Shown here: piece by piece, positions 16,714 through 27,000 of the stretch
Layout: each line of letters opens with the position of its first letter
Position numbering within the stretch: the stretch's first letter is position 1
Source: an uncultured Clostridia bacterium
GTDB lineage: Bacteria; Bacillota; Clostridia; Christensenellales; UBA1242
Assembly (NCBI GenBank): GCA_934778215.1
Contig: CAKVOE010000001.1
Coordinates: 1 to 64,000 of the forward strand
DNA: 64,000 bases
Direction of reading: 5' to 3'
Program-made: the position numbers and the translations under genes
The notes under the pieces: model-generated
What the model saw: only the letters and a program-made list of their open reading frames with translations
What the model was told of the DNA's origin: nothing
Database searches by the model: none

Positions 16714-17532
16714 ATGATACCTAAGATAATTCATTATGTATGGGTTGGAGGAAACCCACTACCACCATTAGCGGAAAAATGTATTGAAAGTTGGAAAAAG
16801 TATTGTCCTGATTATGAAATAAAAAGATGGGACGAAACAAACTTTGATATTAATCAAAATCTATTTTGCAAACAGGCATATGAGTCAAAGAAGTGGGCGT
16901 TTGTATCGGATTATATACGCCTTAAAGTACTGTATGAGTATGGTGGCGTTTATATGGATACGGATGTAGAAGTAATAAAACCAATAGATGGATTTTTAAA
17001 GCATCCGGCATTTTCTGGGTTTGAATGCACATTAAAAATACCGACAGGAATTATTGCTGCAGAAAAAAATAATCATTGGATTAAATTAATGCTTGATTAC
17101 TACAACGATAAACAGTTTGTAAATTCAGATGGTACATTTGAGCTTGTAAGCAATGTAATATTTATGTCAGAACTTACTAAAAAGAATTATAAAATAGAAT
17201 TTAATGATAAATTTCAAGACCTAAACGACATAGTGTTTTATCCGCATGATTATTTTTGCCCTTATTTTAATGAGGAAGAGGTTTATACAACAGAAAATAC
17301 TTATACGATACATCATTTTGCATCGTCCTGGTTGCCAAAAGGTTTTTTAAAGAAGAAAAAGCGTAAGGCAAAATTCAAAAAATGTGTTAAGAAAGTACTG
17401 GCTTTTTTTATAGGTAAAAAGAAGTTAGAGTCTATAATGTCCAAAAGAAGAGATAAATTGGCTCATAAAGATGTAGACTATAGTGAAAGGTATAAAAAAC
17501 TTAAAAATGAGGAAAAAAGTGAAAGAAATTAA
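16714..17532 (+). CDS. Family 32-like glycosyltransferase with DXD motif
   Basis: A 272-residue glycosyltransferase of the DXD sugar-transferase (OCH1/GT32-like) type. The start PKIIHYVWVGG, the WD..F helix region, and the metal- and nucleotide-binding stretch YEYGGVYMDTDVEV (DTD motif, about residues 75-90) are all clear. The C-terminal 50 residues are very Lys/Arg-rich, which would suit contact with membrane phospholipid. It is separated from wecB by 74 bp and has an AGTAGGAG ribosome site. Donor unknown. Confidence 0.88.
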   Translation: MIPKIIHYVWVGGNPLPPLAEKCIESWKKYCPDYEIKRWDETNFDINQNLFCKQAYESKKWAFVSDYIRLKVLYEYGGVYMDTDVEVIKPIDGFLKHPAFSGFECTLKIPTGIIAAEKNNHWIKLMLDYYNDKQFVNSDGTFELVSNVIFMSELTKKNYKIEFNDKFQDLNDIVFYPHDYFCPYFNEEEVYTTENTYTIHHFASSWLPKGFLKKKKRKAKFKKCVKKVLAFFIGKKKLESIMSKRRDKLAHKDVDYSERYKKLKNEEKSERN

Positions 17533-18673
17533 ATTCTCTATCATTATGCCAACATACAATGATGCAGAAACTATCGTTAATGCGATTGAGTCTGTAGTAA
17601 AGCAAGAGTATGATAGGTGGGAGCTTGTCATAGTCAACGATGGTTCAACAGATGATACATTAAATATTGTGAATAATTATTTGAAAACAGTAGATTCTAA
17701 AAATATTGTGCTTCTATCAAAAGAAAACGGCGATCAGTTAAATGCAATAAAGTTTGGTGCAGGACATATAACTGGAGATGTGGTTTATATTTTGCATTCT
17801 GACGATGAATTTAGTAATGATCAGGTGCTTAAGCGTGTAAATGATGTATTTTGCGAAAATTCAATAGATGCAGTAATTCCTCGTTTTTTGCCAATTATTA
17901 ATGAAAACGGAGAGAGAAAGAGGGTTATTAAGGTTAATAGTTACAAAAACAATCCAAAAACATTAGGAGTTATGACACTTAGGTTTGGAGAAAATATATA
18001 TATAGACATGGCGTTTGTGCGAAAGGAGATTTTTGAAAAAGAATATTTCTATAATTATCTAACATGGAACAGACCTTTTTGGGCAAACATAGAAAATTCT
18101 ACTGTTATGAATGTAAAATCGGTGAATTTCGAGATTTTTAATTACAGAGTTTTTTCCGGCAATTATGCTAATAGCGAAATAGGAAAGTTGAATGTTTATA
18201 ACGGAATATTAAGAACATATATAGACCTATTAAACAAAGTCAAGATCCCATTTTTCAGATTTCAAAGATTTATTTATAAAACAATGAGAAGGGTGGGGTT
18301 GCAAAATTTTGTGCCAACCATTAGTATGTTTAGGAAGACGGAGGATATATCATTATATTTAAAACTCATGATACCACAAGAGTTATTAAATTTTGAATAT
18401 TTTAAAGCAATTAATTTATTTTATAAATTACACTCAAGTAGAACGATCAATCTAACAATACCTAGCGGTGAGATAATTTATAATGGAGCAGATGCGAGAA
18501 TATTTAATAAAAAAATGATAAAAGGGGAGCTTTCTACATTCTATTATGACTTTATGAATGAGATGGAATTGGGGTTTGGTTCAGTAGTTGTTGAAAAAGA
18601 GCAATTGGAACAAGTTCAGAACTTGTTACATTTCTTTTGTATAAGTAATTATGTTTCTGTAATGGTTAAATAA
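17519..18673 (+). CDS. Glycosyltransferase family 2
   Basis: A GT-A inverting glycosyltransferase of about 384 residues. The N-terminal domain shows FSIIMPTYNDAETI, the nucleotide site VNDGSTDDT, and LHSDDEF, where the DD pair is in the DXD position. The remaining 200 residues are not typical of the catalytic core and may bind the acceptor. The likely start is GTG 17519, preceded at 6 nt by GAGG and overlapping the previous gene by 14 bp. ATG 17507 gives a 388-residue alternative but lacks a ribosome site. It is the last transferase of the operon. Confidence 0.88.
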   Translation: MKEIKFSIIMPTYNDAETIVNAIESVVKQEYDRWELVIVNDGSTDDTLNIVNNYLKTVDSKNIVLLSKENGDQLNAIKFGAGHITGDVVYILHSDDEFSNDQVLKRVNDVFCENSIDAVIPRFLPIINENGERKRVIKVNSYKNNPKTLGVMTLRFGENIYIDMAFVRKEIFEKEYFYNYLTWNRPFWANIENSTVMNVKSVNFEIFNYRVFSGNYANSEIGKLNVYNGILRTYIDLLNKVKIPFFRFQRFIYKTMRRVGLQNFVPTISMFRKTEDISLYLKLMIPQELLNFEYFKAINLFYKLHSSRTINLTIPSGEIIYNGADARIFNKKMIKGELSTFYYDFMNEMELGFGSVVVEKEQLEQVQNLLHFFCISNYVSVMVK

Positions 18674-19011
18674 CGCAAATAGGGTTGATAGGAAATAATT
18701 ATTCTCATCTTAACATCTAACACTGAAAAGGCTGTGAAAAATTTTTATATTTAGTAATATTGCATAAATTTAAAAATGTATTTAGACATATTAATTCGTA
18801 ATATGGACGATTTTTAAAATTAATGGAAACGTCATAGGAAGAACGCAGTATAAGATTAAACAGCTATGGTAGAATCAGAAAAGAGAATGAGAAAATTAAA
18901 TATATAAGTTATAAAGATTATTGGATATAGATAAAAGGGGCGTATAATTATATTATTATAAATCAATTTTGGAGCGAAATCTATATTTGGTTAAATTTTA
19001 AGTGGGTGAAT
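18674..19011 (+). other. Non-coding gap before the flippase gene
   Basis: About 340 bp of AT-rich sequence with no open frame of note, no clear terminator and no RNA family I can recognise. Its only clear element is the promoter at 18921-18948. Confidence 0.6.
18921..18948 (+). promoter_or_regulatory. Candidate promoter of the flippase gene
   Basis: TTGGAT, a 16-nt spacer, then TATAAT. It would give a leader of about 55 nt before the ATG at 19012. Confidence 0.55.
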
Positions 19012-20853
19012 ATGGGTACAACAAGATCGAAAGCCGTTATACGAAACGCAAAAACAGGTTTTATTAAGACTCTGATTGCATATATTTTGCAATTCGTTGT
19101 AAGAGCAATAATAATGTATACATTAGGTGCTGAGTATGTTGGATTAAACGGGCTATTTAGCAACATACTTGGTTGTCTGTCTCTTGCAGAACTTGGGTTT
19201 GGAACAGCAATTGTTGTTTCATTATATAAACCTGTGGCGGAGAACGATGAGGAAACTGTTAAGAGCTTAATAAAATTGTATTCTAAAGTTTATGCCATTA
19301 TATCTATAATAATATTAATAATCGGCTTAACTATGATGCCGTTTATTAAATACTTAATTAAAGCAGGCACTCCTGAAGGAATAAATATATATATCATATA
19401 TTTGTTGTTATTAATCAATACAGTAATAAGTTATTTTGCTGCAAATAAACGATCACTGCTTTTTGTGTATCAGCGAAATGATATAGAAAACAATGTAAAA
19501 ACAATAAGTACAATAATAATGTATGCGTTACAGATTACTTCGTTATTATTATTCAAAAATTATTACATATATATGTCTATAATGCCTATTACGACAATGA
19601 TAGAAAGCTTAGTCATAGTACTCATTGCCAATAGAAAATTTGTATTTATTAAAGGTAAGGCTCAAGCCCTGTCACAAAGTGTCAAAAAAGAGGTTGTTTC
19701 TAATATTAGGGCTTTAAGCTGGCATCAAATTGGTGGCGTATTAGTTCTTTGTACTGATAATATTATAATATCTGCCATGCTGGGCGGACTTAAGGAGCTT
19801 GGTATATATTCAAACTACACGATGATAACAACGTGCATTTTGGCAGTTATTACAATTTTAATCAATTCTTTCCAGGCGGGCATAGGAAATTTGTTGGCGT
19901 CTGAAAGCAAAGAAAAAACTTATATAAAATTTAAGCAAATCAACTTAATTTTTAGCTTTATAGTAGGTTTTTGTTCAATATGTATGCTTGTTTTAGCACA
20001 AGATTTTGTATTGTTTTGGTTAAAAAGTAGCGATAGTTTATTATCTTTCCCAATACTATTGGCTATTTGTTTTAGCTTTTACTTCAGCAATAGTGTCATT
20101 ACACCAAACATGTACAATGTAGCATTAGGGTTGGTAAGATACAACATTTGGAAACCATTTTGTCAAGGGGTTATAAATCTTGTGGTGTCCATAATACTAG
20201 CAAAATACATAGGTCTGATCGGTGTTGTCATAGGTACCATAGTAAGTTATGTATTAATGCCTGTTTGGGTTGAGCCCTTTACATTGTTTAAGTATTATTT
20301 TAAAAACAGTGCAAAAGAATATGTATTACAATTTTTGTCAACTTTTGCATTTATGTTGATTTCGGGTGTTGTAACATTTAGTGTTTGTTCACTTCTTCCA
20401 AGTGGAGGACTGGGATTGCTTATCGTTAGATTTATTGTATGCGGTATAGTTTGTGCATCATCTTTATTGTTGCTTTATGCTATATTGCCGGAATTTAAGC
20501 AGTGTGCAGTTTTGGGCAAGAGTATTTTGGCAAATATGAGATCAACACGGCAGTCTGCTGATGTTAAAAATGAAAATGCTACACCCGATAATTTAGCTAT
20601 AAAAAAGTCAAAAACTGTGGAGAACACAAGAACTATGTCTGACACAGTAGTGGTAGAAACGATAGTAGAGCACGAAGAGTTTTTAACAAATGAAATTGAC
20701 GATAAAGATCAAACAAAAAATGAAATAAATAAAGAAGAACAAAAAGGCGAAGGTATTGACGAAAAATGTGTAGACAACAATTTTAGTGAAATTGCAGATG
20801 ATACTAAGCTAGAAGTGGGCGAAGACGGCGGGGTCGAGAATGTTGACAAATAA
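19012..20853 (+). CDS. Oligosaccharide flippase (Wzx/MOP superfamily)
   Basis: A polytopic membrane protein of about 613 residues with 12 to 14 hydrophobic spans and the polysaccharide-biosynthesis start pattern (RNAKTGFIKTLIAYILQFV, then LGAEYVGLNGLFSNIL). Such proteins flip undecaprenyl-linked repeat units to the outer face of the membrane for polymerisation. The last 110 or so residues are polar, Glu/Asp/Lys-rich and probably disordered in the cytoplasm. That is unusual for the family, but similar acidic tails are seen on two other membrane proteins of this locus. The start is ATG 19012 or GTG 19006; ribosome sites are weak for both. Confidence 0.88.
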   Translation: MGTTRSKAVIRNAKTGFIKTLIAYILQFVVRAIIMYTLGAEYVGLNGLFSNILGCLSLAELGFGTAIVVSLYKPVAENDEETVKSLIKLYSKVYAIISIIILIIGLTMMPFIKYLIKAGTPEGINIYIIYLLLLINTVISYFAANKRSLLFVYQRNDIENNVKTISTIIMYALQITSLLLFKNYYIYMSIMPITTMIESLVIVLIANRKFVFIKGKAQALSQSVKKEVVSNIRALSWHQIGGVLVLCTDNIIISAMLGGLKELGIYSNYTMITTCILAVITILINSFQAGIGNLLASESKEKTYIKFKQINLIFSFIVGFCSICMLVLAQDFVLFWLKSSDSLLSFPILLAICFSFYFSNSVITPNMYNVALGLVRYNIWKPFCQGVINLVVSIILAKYIGLIGVVIGTIVSYVLMPVWVEPFTLFKYYFKNSAKEYVLQFLSTFAFMLISGVVTFSVCSLLPSGGLGLLIVRFIVCGIVCASSLLLLYAILPEFKQCAVLGKSILANMRSTRQSADVKNENATPDNLAIKKSKTVENTRTMSDTVVVETIVEHEEFLTNEIDDKDQTKNEINKEEQKGEGIDEKCVDNNFSEIADDTKLEVGEDGGVENVDK

Positions 20854-20901
20854 CTTTCTAAGGTAGAGCGGAAGGCTTTTATATAATTAAATTTAGTTTA
20901 T

Positions 20902-20931
20902 TTGACTTAACGGATATTTTTAGTATATAAT
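20902..20931 (+). promoter_or_regulatory. Promoter of galE
   Basis: TTGACT, an 18-nt spacer, then TATAAT, about 30 bp before the galE ATG. It lets galE be expressed independently of the long operon. Confidence 0.7.
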
Positions 20932-20962
20932 AGGCGTAGAAGAAAATAAAAGGAGTAGGGAT

Positions 20963-21991
20963 ATGAAAGTTTTACTTACTGGGGGGCTGGGGTATATTGG
21001 GTCGCATACTGCGGTTCAGTTGCTAAATGCCGGAGAAGAGGTTGTAATTGTAGATAATTTAAGCAATAGCGACCGTAAAGTGCTGGGAAGAATTAAAAAA
21101 ATTACCGGCAAGACGCCACAATTTTACAAGTACGATATGCGAAAAGAGGCAGGACTAAGAAGAATCTTTAATGAAAACAAGATCGATGCCGTTATACATT
21201 TTGCAGGGCTAAAAGCGGTTGGCGAAAGTGTTGCAAAGCCAATTGAATATTATGAAAACAACCTTGAAAGCACCATTAATTTGCTTAAAATTATGCGTGA
21301 ATTTGGCGTAAAAAACCTTGTGTTTAGTAGTTCTGCTACTGTTTATGGAAAGGCAGAAACAATGCCGTTGTATGAGGATTTTCCAACAAGTGCAACCAAC
21401 CCGTACGGTCGAACAAAACTGTTTATAGAAGAAATTTTAAAAGATGTAAGCATAGCAGATCCTAGTATGAATATTGCTATTTTGAGATATTTTAATCCCG
21501 TTGGTGCACATGAAAGCGGTCTTTTGGGCGAAAACCCACGAGGTATACCAAACAATTTAATGCCATATATTTCTAGGGTTTCGGTAGGTGAACTTAAAGA
21601 ACTCAGCATTTTTGGGAACGATTACAACACAAAAGACGGCACTGGCGTTAGAGATTACATACATGTGGTAGATTTGGCAAATGGACACCTTTTGGCACTC
21701 AAAAAACTTGCCACCAATTGCGGATTGGTTATATATAACCTAGGAACAGGAGTTGGGTACAGCGTTTTAGATATGGTAAACGCATACAATAAATGCTGTG
21801 GCGGAAAGGTAAAATATAAGTTTGCCCCAAGAAGACCCGGAGATATTGATGAATGCTATGCATCGCCAGATAAAGCCTTAAAAGAGTTGGGGTGGAAGGC
21901 TACAAAAACGCTAGACGAAATGTGTGAAAGCACTTACAACTTCCAATTAAAAGAATTAAAGCGAAACAAAAAGCACAAAAAAGACAAATAG
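20963..21991 (+). CDS. galE: UDP-glucose 4-epimerase
   Basis: A 342-residue NAD-dependent short-chain-dehydrogenase-type epimerase interconverting UDP-glucose and UDP-galactose (and possibly the N-acetyl forms) in the cytoplasm. The NAD-binding GGLGYIGSH is at the N-terminus. The catalytic Ser is in SSSATVYG, and the Tyr-Lys pair is in NPYGRTKLF. RYFNPVGAHESG and the C-terminal APRRPGDIDECYA are family-specific. The length is normal and the ribosome site is strong (AAAGGAG). It probably supplies galactose-type donors to the preceding polysaccharide operon. Confidence 0.96.
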   Translation: MKVLLTGGLGYIGSHTAVQLLNAGEEVVIVDNLSNSDRKVLGRIKKITGKTPQFYKYDMRKEAGLRRIFNENKIDAVIHFAGLKAVGESVAKPIEYYENNLESTINLLKIMREFGVKNLVFSSSATVYGKAETMPLYEDFPTSATNPYGRTKLFIEEILKDVSIADPSMNIAILRYFNPVGAHESGLLGENPRGIPNNLMPYISRVSVGELKELSIFGNDYNTKDGTGVRDYIHVVDLANGHLLALKKLATNCGLVIYNLGTGVGYSVLDMVNAYNKCCGGKVKYKFAPRRPGDIDECYASPDKALKELGWKATKTLDEMCESTYNFQLKELKRNKKHKKDK

Positions 21992-22149
21992 GAAATTGGT
22001 AGTAACTAAAAATGAATAAAACATATAACATAATACCACAAAAAAACAGTGAAAACCCTTTGTTTTACAAGTGTTATGTGTGACATAGTACCAATTAAAA
22101 TAAATAACAATTAAACAAAACAAAAATGTTTAAAATTTATTTAGAAGTT

Positions 22150-22180
22150 AGCGGAAAGAGATTTTCTTTTCGCTTTTTTA
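22150..22180 (+). terminator. Intrinsic terminator downstream of galE
   Basis: A 10-bp stem (AGCGGAAAGA with TCTTTTCGCT, one G-U pair) is followed by six T. The surrounding gap 21992-22507 is otherwise AT-rich with no gene or RNA that I can support. Confidence 0.8.
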
Positions 22181-22507
22181 ATGCCTAAAAAGAGATTAAT
22201 TACTACGCTAAATGAATTTATGCAATAAAAATATGTTGATTGTAATAATTAAACGTTTTTTATTAGTTTATTAGTAAAAGAGCGCCCTCATTTTTGTAAA
22301 AACTAATAATGAAAAATTATTTATATATAAATTAATTAGTTTATGTGTGGTTGAAGGGTAATTGGGTATTGGTTTTTTAGTAAAAATTAAATGTAAAGTG
22401 TTTATATTTATTAATTATACAAAATTTATGAAAGGGATTATTTTTGTCTTTTTTTGCCCTACATATATATTAAAAAAATAAAAATTAATTGTTAAAAAGG
22501 GCAAAAT

Positions 22508-22538
22508 TTGCTTGCGTATATATATATATATATATAAT
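22508..22538 (+). promoter_or_regulatory. Promoter with a (TA)10 tract in its spacer
   Basis: The -10 TATAAT is at 22533-22538. Ten TA units (22517-22536) fill the spacer and merge into the -10. Two -35 candidates exist: TTGCTT at 22508 (19-nt spacer) and TTGCGT at 22512 (15-nt spacer). Losing one TA unit would give the first, and gaining one would give the second, an ideal 17-nt spacer. Confidence 0.6.
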
Positions 22539-22583
22539 GGTCTTATCAACAAAAAAATTGAAATTTTAACTAAGGAGGAAATT

Positions 22584-23936
22584 ATGAAGTTAAAAAGTAA
22601 GTTGATTACGACCATTGCATCTATTTGTGCGGCAATTGCCGTTATTGGTGTTGGTGTTTGGGCGTCTACCGTTCAAAAATTTACCGTTACCGTAAACAAC
22701 GATATTGATGTAAAAATTATGAATATCAACGCCGATGTTTATGGTGAATTTTCAGTTTATACTCAATTTTTGGGACAAGTAACAGCAAAAGAAACGCCTA
22801 AATTTGCACAACGCTATGGCGAAACAGTAATTAAAAATTATGAAAGCCATGTGGGTTATGATAGGGGATATTTGCTATACGCAAAGGCAATAGGTTTAAA
22901 CGATGGCGAGGTAGGTAAAGTCGATGAAGCCAGCGATTACCAAAATGCAACAGGAGATTTTGGTTATCAAAATTATATAAATTATGCAAAAGATCATGTA
23001 TTTTTAGCGACAGAAAATGCAACATTAGAAAATGATAACCCAGATTCTACTAACCGTAAAGGTCCAGCGGATAGCAATGATCCAAATTATGGTAAAGCGA
23101 ATTATTCTAAAATTTATAATGTAGATGAATCAACTCATACCGCACAAGTTGCTTATATGTATACTATTAAGCAATGGGGTATTACATCTGAAACTGCACC
23201 AACCAATGCAATTAAGTTAAATTTATCTATAAATTTGAGCAATGAGTTAAACAAAAGGCTTGTAGGAATGATAAATAGTACAACAAAAAAAGCCGATGCA
23301 CAACTAAGAATCCATGCGTTTATTTTGCACGCCGATGAAGCAAATGCAACATGGAGAAGGGTTGGCTTAACAGAAAAAGAGGGACAGGCGGGTATTTATG
23401 GAACGGAGTTCTTTTTGCCTAAATATGTTTCTACACAAGATTTAGATAATCAAACATATTATTTCTTAATTACTTATACATTTGGAAGAAATGACGCAAA
23501 TCTTGATTTAAGCAGTCTTAGAAACGCTTTAAATCATACATTGGAGTTAAACGAATGCTCTGGTATGGAAGAAACCACTATAAATACAAAAACATACAAA
23601 ACAAATGGTGTATCTGAAGCAACTAAACTTGCAAAAGCTACAGGCGGAGATCCAGTAAAAGGAGTTGCAATAGAGGGTTCTGCTTGGGCTCCAGAATGGG
23701 CACATTATATAAGTGAAACCCAAAAGGGTATAGACAGAATATTAAATAGTACCGATGCAGAAACCTTAAAAAAGGCGCTTGATACAAACTTGCCAGAAGG
23801 CTACATCTATGAAGTCAAAGAAAAAACAGAGGGAGGGGGTGCAACTCTTGAATCTGTTTGGACATGGCTTGCTGAGTTAAATAAAGGTGGACAGTCGGAT
23901 ACATCATCTGCAGATGGTGTGGCAATTCTTTCTTAA
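22584..23936 (+). CDS. Secreted surface protein of unknown function (TasA/SipW-type leader)
   Basis: A 450-residue protein with a long, strongly hydrophobic leader (MKLKSKLITTIASICAAIAV.., to about residue 29) followed at once by WASTVQKFTVTVNNDIDVKI. This resembles leaders of proteins matured by SipW-type signal peptidases and found in matrix fibres, but the resemblance is only moderate. The rest is rich in Asn, Thr and Tyr with no cysteine-rich or catalytic motif. There is no LPXTG motif or C-terminal membrane anchor, so it is either released or bound by partners. ATG 22584 follows TAAGGAGG. Expression is probably governed by the (TA)10 promoter upstream. Confidence 0.75.
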   Translation: MKLKSKLITTIASICAAIAVIGVGVWASTVQKFTVTVNNDIDVKIMNINADVYGEFSVYTQFLGQVTAKETPKFAQRYGETVIKNYESHVGYDRGYLLYAKAIGLNDGEVGKVDEASDYQNATGDFGYQNYINYAKDHVFLATENATLENDNPDSTNRKGPADSNDPNYGKANYSKIYNVDESTHTAQVAYMYTIKQWGITSETAPTNAIKLNLSINLSNELNKRLVGMINSTTKKADAQLRIHAFILHADEANATWRRVGLTEKEGQAGIYGTEFFLPKYVSTQDLDNQTYYFLITYTFGRNDANLDLSSLRNALNHTLELNECSGMEETTINTKTYKTNGVSEATKLAKATGGDPVKGVAIEGSAWAPEWAHYISETQKGIDRILNSTDAETLKKALDTNLPEGYIYEVKEKTEGGGATLESVWTWLAELNKGGQSDTSSADGVAILS

Positions 23937-23958
23937 ATTTAGTGGGTTATAATAATTA

Positions 23959-23993
23959 ACCGGTGGAGAATGTTATCTCTATCGGTTTTTATT
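23959..23993 (+). terminator. Intrinsic terminator of the secreted-protein gene
   Basis: An 11-bp stem with two G-U pairs (ACCGGTGGAGA with TCTCTATCGGT) is followed by TTTTTATTTT. Confidence 0.85.
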
Positions 23994-23999
23994 TTACAA

Positions 24000-24032
24000 C
24001 AAAAATCCGCCTTGCAAGGTGGTGCAGGGCGG
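24000..24032 (-). terminator. Intrinsic terminator of nifJ
   Basis: Read on the minus strand, a stem of CCGCC and TGCA arms, each with its complement, is followed by ATTTTTG. It sits 20 bp past the nifJ stop codon. Confidence 0.8.
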
Positions 24033-24051
24033 AATAGTGAGTTATAAATTA

Positions 24052-27000
24052 TTAGTCGTTTAATTTTTTTATTTCATTTAGACGGTTTTGACGATAAATA
24101 TCGGCACGATGTATTAATTCTTCTGCCTTTTGAGGGTCTTTTTTCGCCAAAATGAAGTATCTAGATTGCAGATCGGTAAATGATTTGTAATCGGCGTTTT
24201 TAAATGGAGGGTCTATGGTTAGTGGCTGTTTTTCTTTGGTTGGGTCAAATCTGTATAGTGGCCAATATCCAGAAAGTACGGCGTTTTTCTCAATTTCTTG
24301 CGTTTTGCTCATATTTATGCCGTGGTTAATACAAGGAGCATAAACTATTACTATGGCAGGTCCGTTGTGGTTTTCGGCTTCGGTTAACGCCTGAATGGTT
24401 TGAGCGGGATTTGCGCCCATTGAACAACTTGCGACATAACAGTTTGGATAATTCATTGCTATGGCACCCAAATCTTTTTTGTGGGTTCTTTTACCACTTG
24501 AAGCAAATTTTGCAACACTACCAAGTGGGGTAGATTTGCTGGCTTGTCCGCCAGTGTTAGAATAAACTTCGGTATCTAGCACCAAAACCTTTACGTTTTC
24601 GTTGCTTGATAGCACATGGTCTAGTCCGCCATATCCTATATCATAAGCCCAACCATCGCCTCCCAAAATCCAGAAGGTTTTTTGTGTTAGGCAACTGTTT
24701 AGTGCTATAATATCGTGAGCAAATTTTATGGCGTTTTCGCTTGTGTTCTCTGTTTTGCATAATTTCATAATTGCAGAACGGTTATCGTCAGAGCGGTCAC
24801 CATTTAGCCAATTTGCTAAACTCTTGTGTAAATTTGCATCAATTTTTATGTTTTCTAGACCGTTTTTTATAATCTCTACCAAACTCTCGGTGTTTTTCTT
24901 ATGTGCCAAAAACATACCCAAACCAAACTCTGCGTTGTCTTCAAATAGTGAGTTAGACCATGCTGGCCCTTGTCCTTTTTTGTTTTTTGTATATGGGCAG
25001 GTTGGGTTGCTTCCACCATATATAGAGGAACAGCCGGTGGCGTTTGCAATAATCATGTGATCGCCAAATAGTTGTGTTAACAACTTAACATAAGGTGTTT
25101 CTCCACAGCCGGCACAAGCCCCGCTAAATTCAAACAAAGGTTGATTGAACTGGCTACCTTTAACGGTGTTTGGCTTAAATAGGCTTTGCTCATTTTCTAT
25201 ATCTTTTACAATATTGTATTTTTCGTTTTCTTTTTCTAAATAGTCTTCTTTGTCTACCATTACGAGCGCTTTGTTTTTTGCAGGGCAGACGTTTACGCAG
25301 TTTTCGCAACTGGTGCAATCCATAGGGCTACATTGAATTACAAAATCTTTTCCGGCAATTCCCATTGCAGACTTGGTGGCAAGTTTTTTGCTCACATCGC
25401 TACCAGCGTTTGGAAGGTAAGGTCTAATGCACCCGTGAGGGCAAACCAATGCACACTGATTACATTGAATACAATTTTCGGGAATCCATACAGGAATAGA
25501 GGTTGCAACATCTCGTTTTTCTAGTGCGGTTGTACCGGTTGGAACTTCGCCGTTTGGCGTAAATGCACTAACAGGAAGAGAATCTCCGTCTTGAGAAATA
25601 ATTGGTTCAATAACAGAATTAAAGTAAGGGTCGGTGCATTTATTTTCTACATTGGCACCCGTTGTTGCTGTTTTCCAACTATCAGGAACGACAAATTCCC
25701 ACATGTGACCATTTGCACTATCAATAGCCTTTATATTCATTTGAACCACAGCATCGCCCTTTTTAGAATAGGTTTTAACTACGGCGTCTTTCATTTTTTG
25801 GCTAACAATATTCCATGGGATAATGTTAGTAAGCTTAAAAAAGCAGGCTTGCATAATTGTGTTTATTCGGTTATTTAAACCAACTTCTTTTGCGATTGCA
25901 TTTGCGTTTATAACATAAACTTTTAGATGTTTTTTGGCAAGTGTTTGCTTCATGCTTGCAGGAAGTTCATTCTCCATTTCTTCCTTTGACCATGGTGCGT
26001 TTAGTAAGAAAATTCCTCGTTCTTTAATTCCTTGTAAGCAATCAAACTTTTTTACATAGGTAGGGTTATGGCAAGCAATAAAATCAGCGTTTGCACACAA
26101 ATAGGTAGATTTGATAGGTGCTTTGCCAAACCTTAGATGGGAAGTGGTGATACTGCCCGATTTTTTGCTATCGTAAACAAAATATGCCTGAGAATACAAT
26201 GAGGTGTTTTCGCCGATAATTTTGATACTGTTTTTGTTAGCAGAAACGGTACCATCGGAGCCAAGACCAAAAAATTTGCACTCTATTGTTCCAGCAGGTA
26301 AACTATTAATATGTTTTTTTACGGATATTGAGGTGTTTGTAACGTCATCGGTAATGCCCACCGTAAAATGATTTTTTGGCTTGTTTGATGCCATATTATC
26401 AAAAACAGCAACAACTTGGTCGGGGTCAAAATTTTTGGAAGACAAGCCATATCGTCCGCCGAGTACCTTAATGCCAGAAATTCCGCTTTCAAACAAGCTT
26501 GAGCATACATCGGTATACAAAGGTTCTCCAATTGCTCCGCTTTCTTTTGTTCGGTCTAGCACGGTTATTCTTTGAGTGGTTTTTGGAAGTGCTTTTAGTA
26601 AATGCGCGGTGCTAAATGGGCGATATAAATGAACTACAACAACGCCAACTTTTCGACCTTCTACCTTAACCAAATAGTCTATGGTTTCTTTTATTGTTTC
26701 GGTGCTTGAGCCCATAGCAATAATTATATCAGTAGCATCTTTTACACCATAATAGTCAAAAAGTTTATATTTTCTTCCTGTTTTTTCTGCGATTAGGGCA
26801 AAAGTCTTTTCTAATTCGTTAGGTAGTTGATTGTAAAAAAGGTTAGAGGCCTCTCGGTTTTGAAAAAATACATCGCCGTTTTGGGCTGTACCCCTTTGGG
26901 TAGGGTTGTCTGACGATATTGCTGAAGCCTTAAATTTTTGTATTGCAGAATAATTGATCATACTTTTAATGGTTTCATAATCAATTTCTTCAATTTTGTT

